Notes: a model not told the origin generated them from the letters alone. 51,114 nucleotides of DNA from a bacterium (GCA_026225095.1 JAMFSC010000014.1:1-51114), one strand, 5' to 3'; positions 8,601-17,268 are shown, counted from the stretch's first letter. Made by a program: numbers and translations.

Positions 8601-10454
8601 GAGGAGACGGAGGAGCAGGGGCAGTGCACGGCTGACGGGTACAAGGCGCGGTCGGTGGATGGGGTGCATGATCTTCTGCTGCGGATTGGGGATCTCTCGC
8701 GGGCGGAGCTGCGGGCGCGGTGTGTGGACGATGCGGTGGCGGAGAGCGTTGGGAAGCTGCTGCGGGCGCGGCGCGCGATTGAGGTGATGATCGCGGGGGA
8801 GAAGCGGGTGATTGCGGTGGAAGATGCGGGGCGTTTTCGGGATGCGCTGGGGATTCCGCTTCCGCCGGGTCTGCCTGCGGCTTTTTTGCAGGATGCTCCG
8901 GAGGCTCTGCTGGACCTGGTGCGTCGGTATGGGCGGACCCATGGGCCGTTTACGACGGTGGAGTGTGCGGGGCGGTTTGGGCTTTCGCTGGGAAGCGTGG
9001 AGGGGGCGCTGAACGGGCTGGTCCAGGTGGGGAGGGTGGTGGAGGGTGGTTTTCGGCCCGGGGGGATGCATCGGGAGTGGTGCGATGTGGAGGTGCTGCG
9101 GACGATTCGGAGGAAGTCACTTTCGCGGCTGCGGAAGGAGATCGAGCCGGTGGAGCAGGCGACCCTGGCTCGCCTTCTCACTCGCTGGCAGGGTGTCGTG
9201 CAGCCGCGGCGGGGGCTGGATGCGTTGCTCGATGTGATTGAGAATCTGCAGGGGGCGGCTCTGCCGGCATCGCTCGTGGAGATGGAGATTCTGCCCAGCC
9301 GGATCGTGGGATACAAGCCTTCGGATCTGGATCTGCTGATTGCGGCGGGAGAGGTGACCTGGGTGGGGCTGGAGCCGTTGGGCGAACGGGATGGGCGGGT
9401 TGGACTCTACCTTTCGGAGCGGCTGGGGGTGCTTTGGCCTCCGGTGGGTGGGAAGACGGTTGAGGAAGGGACTCGTGAGGCCGAGATTGTTGCGTATCTG
9501 CGGGGGCGGGGGGCTTCGTTCTTTCAGGATCTGCATGAGGGGGTCGGGGGTGGGTATCCGGGGGAGACGCTGGAGGCTTTGTGGGGCCTGGTGTGGAAGG
9601 GGATGGTGACGAACGACGCGATGCAGGCGTTGCGGGCGTATTGCGAGCGGCCGGCGAGTGCGAAGCAGCCGAGGAAGGTGCATGGGCAGCAGCAGGCCGG
9701 GTTTCGGTCGCGGCGGACGACTCCGCCGACGGGACAGGGGCGGTGGGCTCTGCAGGGTGCGGCGTTTGCGGATGTGGCGACGGCTGCGGCTCGGGGAACG
9801 GCGTGGAGCCATGCGATCGCGCAGCAGCTTCTGACGCGATATGGCGTGGTGTTCCGGGAGACGGCTCATGCGGAGAATCTGCCCGGGGGATTTTCTGCCA
9901 TCTACGATGTGATGAAGGCGCTTGAGGAGAGTGGGAAGGTGCGGCGAGGATACTTCGCGGCGGACCTGGGGGCCACGCAGTTCGCGCTGCCAGGGGCGGT
10001 GGATCTGCTGCGGTCTCTCCGGAACCTGCGGAACGGGAACGAGGGGAGGGCGGAGATGGTGATGCTGGCGGCGACCGATCCGGCGAATCCGTATGGGGCT
10101 CTGCTGCGTTGGCCGAGTGCGGCGGAGGGTTCTTCGTTGACGCGGAGTGTGGGAGCCCGGGTGGTCTTGTGCGATGGAGCACTGGTGGCTTATCTGCGGC
10201 GTGGGAATCCGAACCTCCAGGTGTTTCTACCCGAGGAAGAACCGGGGCGGTCGAACGTGGGCAAGGCTCTGGCGGAGTTCCTGATGGCGCGCGGCGCGGT
10301 CGAGGGTGGGATGCTGATTGCTACAGTGAATGGGGTTCCGGTGGTCGAGACTGGGCTCGCGAAGGAGTTGCTGGACGCGGGGTTTGTGGCCGGAGCGATG
10401 GGTTTCCATGTACGGCGGGCCGTGACGCCTGCTCCAGGGAAGATGGTGGTTTGA
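5664..10454 (+). CDS. lhr: Lhr-type large ATP-dependent DNA helicase
   Basis: Very large superfamily 2 helicase, about 1600 residues (E. coli Lhr is 1538). Motifs in order: Q-motif region, Walker A APTGTGKTLTAFL, VVYVSPLKALAADV (motif Ia), DEIHALVPTKRGAHM (motif II), LSATQRPLEEVA (motif III), SSLELGIDMG (motif V) and QRIGRAGHQVG (motif VI). A winged-helix/Lhr-core region follows, then a long C-terminal extension that bears the tandem winged-helix array of full-length Lhr. A Gly-rich low-complexity insert follows motif III (about residues 255-300). Lhr proteins are 3'-5' helicases linked to DNA repair. A GTG at 5631 could also start the protein; the ATG at 5664 is chosen for the purine-rich GGGAAG before it. 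The gene stands alone apart from the small exported protein downstream. Confidence 0.93.
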   Translation: MAREKMKDGVATGPGAMDSAGAAVAVSEDAALELFHPVTAAWFRAVFEGATAPQREGWPAIARGESTLILAPTGTGKTLTAFLWCLDRLMLRTEPGEASIGCRVVYVSPLKALAADVERNLRSPLAGIAAMARREGVPVRFPEIAVRTGDTSQKDRGRFARHPGEILITTPESLYLLLTSQAGEALRTVETVIIDEIHALVPTKRGAHMALTLERLEALVAAGGSGRQLQRIGLSATQRPLEEVARFLGGAEGIAGISAGGIGPGMVRGEAGEVSGVLMEVAGGDLAGESGVRGGGVRYRPVTIVNAGARKVLELRVEVPVEDMARLGEIEETPSGPASQGPKRTSIWQSIHPRLLEIIRERTSTLIFVNARRVAERLAGALNDLAGEPIARAHHGSLAAAQRTEIEELLKAGKIRALVATSSLELGIDMGAIDLVIQIEAPPSVASGMQRIGRAGHQVGMPSAGIIFPKYRADLVACAAVTRAMHEGHVEETRFLRNPLDILAQQVVAVIAQPPLGMEAAGRREKPKDDDEASPGISYGELFGLVRSSAPFAGLSQGVFDGVLDMLAGRYPSDEFAELRPRITWDRQREWLTPRKGVKMIAILNGGTIPDRGLYGVFLAGNHAKPVRVGELDEEMVFETRTGDTFILGASTWRVEEITQDQVLVSPAPGDPGKMPFWHGDRAGRPLEFGRRIGALVRELREMPRSAAVAKLILDHDLDRLAAENLMRYLADQELATQVVPDDRTIVIERVRDELGDWRMCCLTPFGSRIHAPWAMAVTGRIRANGGPDVETMWSEDGFVVRFPEMDEPPAIDHLLLEPEEAAELVLRQLGSTAMFAAKFRESASRALMLPRRRGAGRTPLWQQRKRAYDLLSVASRYASFPILLEAYRECLRDVFDMPALMETLRLIGNRTLRVHSVDSRTPSPFASALLFSYVANYIYDGDAPLAERRAQALSIDQDQLRELMGDADLRELLDANAIEETEEQGQCTADGYKARSVDGVHDLLLRIGDLSRAELRARCVDDAVAESVGKLLRARRAIEVMIAGEKRVIAVEDAGRFRDALGIPLPPGLPAAFLQDAPEALLDLVRRYGRTHGPFTTVECAGRFGLSLGSVEGALNGLVQVGRVVEGGFRPGGMHREWCDVEVLRTIRRKSLSRLRKEIEPVEQATLARLLTRWQGVVQPRRGLDALLDVIENLQGAALPASLVEMEILPSRIVGYKPSDLDLLIAAGEVTWVGLEPLGERDGRVGLYLSERLGVLWPPVGGKTVEEGTREAEIVAYLRGRGASFFQDLHEGVGGGYPGETLEALWGLVWKGMVTNDAMQALRAYCERPASAKQPRKVHGQQQAGFRSRRTTPPTGQGRWALQGAAFADVATAAARGTAWSHAIAQQLLTRYGVVFRETAHAENLPGGFSAIYDVMKALEESGKVRRGYFAADLGATQFALPGAVDLLRSLRNLRNGNEGRAEMVMLAATDPANPYGALLRWPSAAEGSSLTRSVGARVVLCDGALVAYLRRGNPNLQVFLPEEEPGRSNVGKALAEFLMARGAVEGGMLIATVNGVPVVETGLAKELLDAGFVAGAMGFHVRRAVTPAPGKMVV

Positions 10455-10479
10455 GATGAAATTCGGCGAGGAGGAGACG

Positions 10480-11112
10480 ATGCGTGGAGCGGGCTGGATA
10501 TGCGGGTTGGCGATGAGCATGGCGTTGGTTGGAGGGTGGCGCACGGCGATGGCACAGACGGCTGTCCCCGGGTCCGTTGGGAGGTCGAGTGACCAGGAGG
10601 TTGCGAAGGGCTTTCTTCCTCTTCTGGACAAGTGCGGGGCGGCGGTGAACGAGAGGGGTGAGCCGTCCGAGCAGACGTCGGCCTGTCGTGCGGCGGCGCG
10701 GGCGGCGGACGCGTTTGCTGCCAATACGCGGACCATCGAGCGACGGACGGCGTATGTCTACTGTGCGACGGCGTTGATGCGGAGTCAGGAGCTGAAGGAG
10801 GCGGTGGCCTGCGGAGACAAGGCGGTGAAGGTGGTGCTGGAGGGGCAGGACGATAACGGAGGGTCGGCTGCGGCGTATGGGGTGAGAGCGCAGGCCCAGG
10901 CGCTGCGCGGATATTTTGCGGAGGCGGACAAGGACCTGATGATGGCGGAGAACTTCCAGAGGGCGGCGGCGAGGTCGTCCGCTCCGGGCGTCGCAAAGGA
11001 CAAGAATCTGGAGGCGCTGCGGGCGCTGCTGAACCTGCATGCGAAGGTGCTGATCGCGCTCGGAAGGGCGAGCGAGGGACGGGCGAAGACGATGGAGGCG
11101 GCCACCTTGTGA
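10480..11112 (+). CDS. Exported hypothetical protein, TPR-like helical
   Basis: 210 residues. The ATG at 10480 is chosen because GGAGGAG ends three bases upstream; the in-frame ATG at 10456 has no site. A signal peptide is visible (MRGAGWICGLAMSMALVGG, cleavage likely after AMAQ). The mature part is Ala-rich and helical, with three cysteines (DKCGAAV, SACRAAAR, VACGDKA) and repeated helix pairs such as YVYCATALMRSQELKEAVACG and AQALRGYFAEADKDLM, reminiscent of TPR. Probably periplasmic or outer-membrane associated. It begins 25 bases after the helicase stop and may be co-transcribed with it, though no functional link is apparent. Confidence 0.75.
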   Translation: MRGAGWICGLAMSMALVGGWRTAMAQTAVPGSVGRSSDQEVAKGFLPLLDKCGAAVNERGEPSEQTSACRAAARAADAFAANTRTIERRTAYVYCATALMRSQELKEAVACGDKAVKVVLEGQDDNGGSAAAYGVRAQAQALRGYFAEADKDLMMAENFQRAAARSSAPGVAKDKNLEALRALLNLHAKVLIALGRASEGRAKTMEAATL

Positions 11113-11126
11113 CGATTACCCGCCAT

Positions 11127-11170
11127 TAAAAAGGAAGTGCCCGCCGCCTCTTGTGATGGAGACGGCGGGC
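11127..11170 (-). terminator. Rho-independent terminator of the 11189-12481 gene
   Basis: Perfect 8-bp inverted repeat GCCCGCCG (11139-11146) and CGGCGGGC (11163-11170). Read on the minus strand the stem is followed by ACTTCC and then TTTTT. It lies between the convergent genes ending at 11112 and 11189; on the plus strand there is no T run. Confidence 0.7.
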
Positions 11171-11188
11171 GTGTGCCTTGCGGGACGT

Positions 11189-12481
11189 TTAGAAGACCCG
11201 CTTGGTGCGGTTGATGAGGGCTTTGGCGTCGAAGTTCATTCCGGCGTTGTAGCCCTGGATGTTGGAGGATGGATTGAGAACGACGATCGTGTGGGTGTAG
11301 AACCCATAGACATCCACTCCGTTCGTCATCTTCCAGTCCAGCTTGGCGAAGCCGCGTTTGCCGGCGGAGAAGGTATCGCCGTTCCATCCAAATCCGATGG
11401 AGGCGAGATATGGGCTTCCGCTGTACGCTGCATAGTTATTGTCGACGGAGGCAAAGCCGGCCTCGACGTTCACCTTCTTCATGAGCAGCTTATCGGCCGA
11501 GACGGCGAAGCCTGATCCCTTGGCGAACTTTACCCCGGACAGGGCGATATCGTTCATCCGCTGGTATAGCTCGAAGCGTGCGCTGTCGATGACCTTGGCC
11601 TCTGGAGTTTTGATGGCGATGGCTTCGCGCATGCTGTGCGTTCCGTTGAGCTCACTGAAGTCTGCGGATGCCACGGCACGGGTGGCGATCTTCTTTTCGA
11701 CCAGGTACTGCTGATAGTTGTTGGTCTTCAGATCGCTTCCGCGGGCGAAGAAGTTGGGCTTGAGGGTGTTTCCAACAAAGCCCCAGGTGGTCGCGATCTG
11801 ATCGAAGAAGAGGTGCTTCGGGTCGTGAAGGCGGACACGCTCTCCAGACATGTAGCCGTCGTCGTCGAAGGAGGTGATCTCGGTGTTCTGGCCATGCTCG
11901 ATGGGCAGGGAGCCGAATTCGACGGTGACCTGCGAGATGGGGGTTGCGCTGACATAGAGCTGACGAAGATAGAAGTAGCCGCCGCGCGAAGGGAAACCGA
12001 GCTTGTAGATGGCGCCATCGGGATCAGCCGCGATGGCTTTTGTGAGGGCTGCCTGCTGGGCGGCGCTTTTATAGGTGCGGGCCGCGATGACGCTGTCCCG
12101 GTACTGGCCACCGGCGAAGTCGGCGAACGCCCAGTTGAAGGTGCGTCCGGAGGAGCCGTGGAAGTTAATGGTGTATTTGCCGCTTGCGTCGAGCTTGAGC
12201 TTGCCGTCGGCGATATAGCGTTGCTGGCCGAACATGAAGAGGTGGCGTCCATCTGCGTTGGTGCTGTTGCGATAGCGTCCGCTGTACGAGAGAGTCTTGA
12301 GGTCGAGCCAGCGGGCGGTGAGGGGTCCTGGAGCCGGAGCGGGGGCGATGGTGGATGTGACAACCGCTGCTGCCTCGGAGGCGTCGGCAGTCACGAAAGA
12401 GTTCTGCGCGAATAGGGCTGCAGAGCCTGCCATCAGAGTGAGAAGTGCGACGGCGCGAAGGGTAGCGGGGTGTTGCGTCAT
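11189..12481 (-). CDS. Exported protein of unknown family, paralogue A
   Basis: 430 residues with a signal peptide (cleavage probably after ALFAQ, near residue 26), an Ala/Pro-rich linker, then a domain beginning RWLDLKTLSYSGRYR. The rest is rich in alternating polar and aromatic strands (YRNSTNADGRHLFMFGQQRY, GKYTINFHGSSGRTFNWAFAD, PSRGGYFYLRQLYVSATP, SLPIEHGQNTEITSFDDDGY), ending in KALINRTKRVF with a C-terminal Phe. Strand-rich character and a terminal aromatic residue suggest an outer-membrane beta barrel or a periplasmic beta protein, but I cannot assign a family. A second gene of the same kind lies immediately upstream (12789-14072); the two align nearly end to end without large gaps. 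It has its own terminator downstream. Confidence 0.8.
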   Translation of the reverse strand: MTQHPATLRAVALLTLMAGSAALFAQNSFVTADASEAAAVVTSTIAPAPAPGPLTARWLDLKTLSYSGRYRNSTNADGRHLFMFGQQRYIADGKLKLDASGKYTINFHGSSGRTFNWAFADFAGGQYRDSVIAARTYKSAAQQAALTKAIAADPDGAIYKLGFPSRGGYFYLRQLYVSATPISQVTVEFGSLPIEHGQNTEITSFDDDGYMSGERVRLHDPKHLFFDQIATTWGFVGNTLKPNFFARGSDLKTNNYQQYLVEKKIATRAVASADFSELNGTHSMREAIAIKTPEAKVIDSARFELYQRMNDIALSGVKFAKGSGFAVSADKLLMKKVNVEAGFASVDNNYAAYSGSPYLASIGFGWNGDTFSAGKRGFAKLDWKMTNGVDVYGFYTHTIVVLNPSSNIQGYNAGMNFDAKALINRTKRVF

Positions 12482-12788
12482 GTGGTGCTCCTAAGTGGGG
12501 GGCTCGTCGGGAGTCGGGTAGTGTCTGAATCCCGGACGTTTCTAAAGGGGCTTATCGACCTTGAGTTTGAGACCTTCGCGGGACGGAGCCGGCGGGGGGT
12601 ACACTTCGGTTTTGAAGTTGGCGCGCAGAGATTCACCGAGGCGAAGGCCAGGATTTGAATGATTGTTTTGCGGGAGTCCGATCGGGCAGGTCGGATGGAT
12701 GGATCCGGCGAAGAGCGTCGCGGTCCTGTTGTTCCTGGGGTTTGTTCCTGGGGTCGAAGACTCCACGAACGCGAGCACCGGGCTTTGG
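12482..12788. other. Intergenic gap between the two paralogues
   Basis: About 307 bases separating two same-strand genes. It contains no convincing coding region and no repeat of families 1-3. A short direct duplication (GTTCCTGGGGT twice, near 12730-12755) is visible. It presumably carries the promoter of the downstream gene on the minus strand, but I cannot point to a good -35/-10 pair. Confidence 0.4.
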
Positions 12789-14072
12789 TTAGAAGATGCG
12801 TCTGGTCTTGTTGATGAGGGTTTTGGCGTCGAACTCGATGCCGGTATTGAGCCCCTGCAGGTTGTGGCCGATGGTGGGGGCGACGACGGTGTGGGTGTAG
12901 AAGCCGAAGGCGGTGACGCCGGGGGCGATCTTGAGAGAGGATTTGGCGAAGACGCGCTTGCCGGTCTCGTAGGAGTCGCCGTTGAGGGCGAAGCCGACGG
13001 TGGCGAGATAGATGCTTCCACCATAAACGGCGTAACGCTCGTCGATGTCTGCGTATCCGCCTTCGAGGCTGGCCTTCTTGAAGAGGGTCTTGCGGGCGAA
13101 GGCGGCGAAGCCGGAGCCGCCGGCGAAGGGGATGCCTGAGATGGCTACGGAGTTGGTGCGCTGGTAGAGTTCGAGCTTGGCGGAGTCGATGACGCGGGCT
13201 TCCGGAATGTGGAAGGCGATGGCTTCGCGCATCGTCTGCGTTCCATTGGTGAGAGTGAGGTCGGTGGACGCTCCTATGTGTTTTCCGAAGTTCCTCTCGA
13301 CCAGAAACTGCTGGTAGTTCTCCTTGCCGAGATCGTTGCCACGGGCGAAGAAGTTCGGTGTGAGTGGGCTGCCGAGATAGCCGGAGGTGACGGCGATCTG
13401 GTCGAAGAAGAGATGGCGGGGATCCTGGATGCGGATGCGCTCGCCTGAGATATAACCGTCGTCATCGAAGGAGGTGATCTCGGTGTTGTGCCCGTGCTCG
13501 ATGAAGAGCGAGCCGAACTCGACGGTGACCTGTTTGATCGGGGTGGCGCTGAAGAAGAGCTGACGGGGGAAGAAGTAGCCTCCGCGGGACGGGATCCCGG
13601 CGCTATATACGGCCCCGTTGGGATCCTTCGCTACGGCGACCTTGAGGGCGGCGGACTCGACGGGGGTCTTGAAGGCGCGGGCGGCGACTACGGAGTCTTT
13701 GTACTGGCCGCCGATGAGATCGGCGTAGGACCAGTTGAAGTAGCGGCCGGTCGAGGCGTGGAAGTCGATGGTGTACTTGGCATCGGCGTCGAGTTTGAGG
13801 CGGCCATCGGCGATGTAGCGATGCTGCGCAAAGTCGAAGAGGTCACGGCCGTGCCAGTTCTTGGTCGCGCGGTACCGGGCGCTGTAGTTCAGGGTCTTGA
13901 GATCGAGCCAGCGCTCGGTCAGGGCTGGTGCTTTCGAGGATGGAGCCGAGGAGACGGTCGCGGTGCCTGCTGCGGAGGCGTCTTCAAAGGGAAGGAAGCC
14001 CTGCTGTCCCGAGAGACTGGAGGCACAGAAAACGAGCGTGAGGGGTGCGACGATGCGCAGGGTCGAAATCAT
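12789..14072 (-). CDS. Exported protein of unknown family, paralogue B
   Basis: 427 residues, start ATG at 14072 with a signal peptide (MISTLRIVAPLTLVFCASSL, cleavage near SGQQG). The mature domain begins RWLDLKTLNYSARYR and follows paralogue A throughout: RYIADGRLKLDADAKYTIDF, PSRGGYFFPRQLFFSATP, IEHGHNTEITSFDDDGYIS, DPRHLFFDQI, FFARGNDL, and the ending INKTRRIF. Roughly two thirds of positions match by eye. Acidic DDDG and HN/HGHN segments could bind metal, but this is speculation. Probably the product of tandem duplication, expressed separately from paralogue A given the 300-base gap. Confidence 0.8.
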   Translation of the reverse strand: MISTLRIVAPLTLVFCASSLSGQQGFLPFEDASAAGTATVSSAPSSKAPALTERWLDLKTLNYSARYRATKNWHGRDLFDFAQHRYIADGRLKLDADAKYTIDFHASTGRYFNWSYADLIGGQYKDSVVAARAFKTPVESAALKVAVAKDPNGAVYSAGIPSRGGYFFPRQLFFSATPIKQVTVEFGSLFIEHGHNTEITSFDDDGYISGERIRIQDPRHLFFDQIAVTSGYLGSPLTPNFFARGNDLGKENYQQFLVERNFGKHIGASTDLTLTNGTQTMREAIAFHIPEARVIDSAKLELYQRTNSVAISGIPFAGGSGFAAFARKTLFKKASLEGGYADIDERYAVYGGSIYLATVGFALNGDSYETGKRVFAKSSLKIAPGVTAFGFYTHTVVAPTIGHNLQGLNTGIEFDAKTLINKTRRIF

Positions 14073-14232
14073 GTGTTCCTCGGGAGCGAGCTTGGTGGAT
14101 TCCCTGCTGGAAGGTCTGCACCGTTATTTCCTCTATCGGAACGAATTGTCGGGTGGATCACATAGATAACTTCAAGGGATGAAGATGCGCGGGGGTGGTG
14201 CCAAAGTGGAATGATGAGGTGGAGGGGGGACG

Positions 14233-15108
14233 ATGCCGGAGGGGGATACGATCTACCGGACTGCGCGAGCGATGCAGGGGGTGTTGGCGGGGAAGGTGGT
14301 GACGGGGTTCGAGACGGGGTTGGCGCTGCTGGCGCGGGTGAACGATGATGCTCCGGTGATTGGGAGGGTGATCGACCGGGTGGAGGCTCGGGGGAAGTGG
14401 TGCCTGGTGTTCTTTTCGGGCGACCTGATGCTGGCGACACACATGCTGATGAGCGGGAGCTGGCATCTGTACCGGACCGGGGAGAGGTGGAGGATGGGGA
14501 TGAGCCGGATGCGGGTTGCGATCTCGGTCGAGGGGTGGCAGGCGGTGGCGTTCAACGTGCCCATTGCGGAGTTTCATACGGCGCGGACGCTCGGGCGGGA
14601 TAAGAGGATTGCCGGGTTGGGGATCGATGTGCTTTCGCCGGAGTATTCGGTGGAGGGCGGGGTGGGGGCGCTGGCGAGGTATGGGGCTGAGCATCCGGAG
14701 GCGGAGGTTGGGGTGGTGCTGTTGAATCAGAGGGTGATGGCGGGTCTGGGAAATATGTACAAGAGCGAAGTGGCGTTTGCCGCGGGGGTGAACCCTTTTC
14801 GGGCGATGCGGACGTTGACCCCGGGGGAGATGGAGCGGCTGGCGGAGTTCTCGGCGAGGTACATGCGGGCCAATGTGGTGGATGGGAAGGGCGACGGGAT
14901 TGTGACGTATGGGGGGAATCGTCGGACGACCCGGGCGATGGATCGGGAGGAGCGGCTGTGGGTGTATCGGCGGCAGGGGCAGGAGTGCCGGCGCTGTGGA
15001 GCGACGGTGATGATGCGGAAGCAGGGGGAGCAGGCTCGGTCGACCTACTGGTGCGCGGAATGTCAACCTTGGGTTGGTGACGTTCGGGTGGAGGGCCGGA
15101 GCAAGTAG
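14233..15108 (+). CDS. nei: Endonuclease VIII-type DNA glycosylase (Nei/Fpg family)
   Basis: Base-excision repair glycosylase/AP lyase acting on oxidised pyrimidines. 291 residues; starts MPEGDTIYR (the Pro-Glu at positions 2-3 is the catalytic pair, and the D-T-I-x-R version is typical of actinobacterial Nei2-like enzymes rather than MutM). It contains the helix-two-turn-helix LLNQRVMAGLGNMYKSEVAF (the N of GNMYKSE contacts DNA) and a C-terminal zinc finger with CRRC and a later CAEC followed by Q. GGAGGGGGG precedes the ATG by a few bases. Stands alone on the plus strand, 24 bases before the Mrp gene, so the two are possibly co-transcribed. Confidence 0.9.
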   Translation: MPEGDTIYRTARAMQGVLAGKVVTGFETGLALLARVNDDAPVIGRVIDRVEARGKWCLVFFSGDLMLATHMLMSGSWHLYRTGERWRMGMSRMRVAISVEGWQAVAFNVPIAEFHTARTLGRDKRIAGLGIDVLSPEYSVEGGVGALARYGAEHPEAEVGVVLLNQRVMAGLGNMYKSEVAFAAGVNPFRAMRTLTPGEMERLAEFSARYMRANVVDGKGDGIVTYGGNRRTTRAMDREERLWVYRRQGQECRRCGATVMMRKQGEQARSTYWCAECQPWVGDVRVEGRSK

Positions 15109-15132
15109 AATGGGGCTTCAGGAGTGTGATCG

Positions 15133-15966
15133 ATGGGACATATGGGAGCACAGATGCAGCAGGGACCGCAGCCTCTTCCGGGTGTGGCGCATGTGGTGGC
15201 GGTGGGGAGCGGCAAGGGTGGAGTGGGAAAGACGACGGTCGCGGTGAACCTGGCGGTGGCGCTGGGCAAACTGGGGTATCGGGTGGGGCTGATCGACGCG
15301 GATATCTATGGGCCGAACGTTCCGATGATGCTTGGGGTGACGCGGCAGCCGAACATCACCGGCAACTCGATGATGGAGCCGATCCTGTCGCATGGGGTGA
15401 AGTTCATCTCGGTGGGGTTGATCTCGCCGGGGGACAAGCCGATGGTGATGCGGGGACCGATGCTGCACCAGATCATCCGGCAGTTTCTGACCCAGGTGCT
15501 ATGGGGAGAGCTGGATTTCCTGATCGTCGATTTGCCTCCGGGGACGGGGGACGTGGTGATCTCGCTTGTGCAGACGGTTCCGCTGACGGGGGCGGTGGTT
15601 GTCTCTACGGGATCGTCGGTGGCGCTGCAGGATGCGCGGAAGGCGCTTGAGATGTTCCACCAGGTGAAGGTGGAGGTGATTGGGATGGTGGAGAATATGT
15701 CGCAGATGAAGCTGTCGGATGGCACGGTGCTGGACGTCTTCGGCGCGGGTGGGACGGAGCGGACGGCGGCGCAGTTTGGGTTGGAATTTCTGGGTACGGT
15801 GGATCTGGATCCCAAGGTGCGGGAGGGCGGCGACCGTGGGCTGCCGGCGGCTCTCGCTGGTCCGGAGAGCGTGCTGGGGAAGCCGTTTTATGAGATCGCG
15901 CATCGTGTCGTGAGCCGGGCGCGGGAGATTGCCCGGCAGGATTCGGATGTGCTGGAGATCAGCTAG
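15133..15966 (+). CDS. mrp: Mrp/NBP35-type P-loop ATPase (Fe-S carrier family) without CxxC
   Basis: 277 residues. Deviant Walker A GSGKGGVGKTT, switch motif DADIYGPNVPMMLGV, DFLIVDLPPGTGD, and the C-terminal FLGTVDLDPKVREGGDRG are those of ApbC/Mrp, which bind and transfer Fe-S clusters. The N-terminal DUF59/MIP18 domain of many bacterial Mrp proteins is absent; there is only a short Gln/Gly/Met-rich leader. The CxxC usually found after 'VENM' is missing: the segment reads VENMSQMKLSDGTVLDVFG and has no cysteine. Members lacking it exist, so function is possible but bridging-cluster assembly by this motif is not. The ATG at 15133 is used; a good ribosome binding site is not obvious. Confidence 0.88.
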   Translation: MGHMGAQMQQGPQPLPGVAHVVAVGSGKGGVGKTTVAVNLAVALGKLGYRVGLIDADIYGPNVPMMLGVTRQPNITGNSMMEPILSHGVKFISVGLISPGDKPMVMRGPMLHQIIRQFLTQVLWGELDFLIVDLPPGTGDVVISLVQTVPLTGAVVVSTGSSVALQDARKALEMFHQVKVEVIGMVENMSQMKLSDGTVLDVFGAGGTERTAAQFGLEFLGTVDLDPKVREGGDRGLPAALAGPESVLGKPFYEIAHRVVSRAREIARQDSDVLEIS

Positions 15967-16077
15967 CGGGCTGAGGTTGCATTCTGACGGGGGGACGGGA
16001 ACTTTGTCGTGGGGAAGGACGTAGAGAGGATCAGGATTTCGAGGTAGAGCGATCAAGCGAACCCGGGAGGGTGACTG

Positions 16078-17268
16078 GTGGGCGCAACGGTGGTCGCGGG
16101 TCTGGGGGTAGCTCGGAGGCGTGACCTCTCAATTGACTATCTGCGGACGACGCTGACGCTGATGGTGCTGGCGCACCATAGCTCGCTTGCGTATACGAGC
16201 TGGGCTTACTTCGACCCGCAGCATCCGTCACGGTCGACGGCGCCGGTGGTCGATCCGATGCGCTGGGCGTTCTTCGATTACGCGGAGAACTTCAACGATG
16301 TGTTCTTCATGTCGCTGATGTTCTTCGTGTCGGGATTGTTTGTCTTCTCGGCGGTGCGGCGGCATGGGGTGGCGGGGTTCGTGCGCGACCGCATGCTGCG
16401 GCTGGGGGTTCCGTTTGTCTTCGCGGTCCTGGTGCTGATGCCGATTGCTTACTATGCGTCCTGGTGGCTGGCCGGGCATCGGTCGGGGTTTGTGGACTTC
16501 TATGGGAGGTTGGCCCGGAACGGGTTTGCCGTGGGGCCACCGTGGTTTATCTGGGTTTTGCTTGCCTTTGACGTTATCGTCGCGCTTCTGTTCATTCCTC
16601 GGCGGGGATGGGCAGCATGGGCGGGACGTCGGGTGGAGTGGCTGCGGGACTACCCCTTCGCGGCGTATCTGGGGGTGCTGGTGCTCTCGGCGGTGGCTTA
16701 TCTGCCGTTGCTGAATATCTATGGGTTTGGGGCCTGGACGAGGTTGGGGACGACTCCGCTGGCGTTTCAGGAGGCGCGGATCGGGCTCTACGCGCTGTGG
16801 TTTGTGCTTGGCGTGGTGCTCGGCGCGGGTGGGTTGGAGGAGGGGCTGCTCTCGCGCGAGGGTGGTCTGGCGCGGCGCTGGCGGTGGTGGATCGGTGGGT
16901 GTGTCGTGGCGTACAACGCGCTTTGGTTCGTTCCGAAGTGGGTGGGGCCTTATCTTTCGGCGACGAGGGTGGGACCGATGGAAGCGCTGTTGTGGGTTGC
17001 GAGCTGCGTCGCGAGCTGCTTCGGCTTCCTGGCTCTCTTTCGGGCGGCCGAGTGGAGGCCACGGGCGTGGATGACATCACTGAGCCGCAGTGTCTATGGA
17101 ATGTATCTGGTGCACTATATCTACGTTCTATGGCTGCAGATCCTGCTTCTAAGCAGGCCGATCCATGCCGGGGTGAAGTTTGGGGTGGTGTTTGTGGGGA
17201 CGGTGGCCCTGAGCTGGTTGACGACGCAGGTCTTCCTGCGGGTTCCGGGGCTGAAGACGATTCTTTAG
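16078..17268 (+). CDS. Acyltransferase family 3 membrane protein (OpgC-like)
   Basis: 396 residues, about ten transmembrane segments. The N-terminal RDLSIDYLRTTLTLMVLAHH carries the conserved His of acyltransferase 3 proteins, and the VRDRMLRLGVPFVF loop holds the conserved Arg; SVYGMYLVHYIYVLWLQ near the end is also family-like. Such proteins transfer acyl groups (often acetyl or succinyl) to exported sugars, cell-wall glycans or osmoregulated periplasmic glucans. The specific acceptor cannot be told from sequence. GTG start with GGGAGGG six bases upstream. It sits alone between mrp and hrcA. Confidence 0.88.
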   Translation: MGATVVAGLGVARRRDLSIDYLRTTLTLMVLAHHSSLAYTSWAYFDPQHPSRSTAPVVDPMRWAFFDYAENFNDVFFMSLMFFVSGLFVFSAVRRHGVAGFVRDRMLRLGVPFVFAVLVLMPIAYYASWWLAGHRSGFVDFYGRLARNGFAVGPPWFIWVLLAFDVIVALLFIPRRGWAAWAGRRVEWLRDYPFAAYLGVLVLSAVAYLPLLNIYGFGAWTRLGTTPLAFQEARIGLYALWFVLGVVLGAGGLEEGLLSREGGLARRWRWWIGGCVVAYNALWFVPKWVGPYLSATRVGPMEALLWVASCVASCFGFLALFRAAEWRPRAWMTSLSRSVYGMYLVHYIYVLWLQILLLSRPIHAGVKFGVVFVGTVALSWLTTQVFLRVPGLKTIL

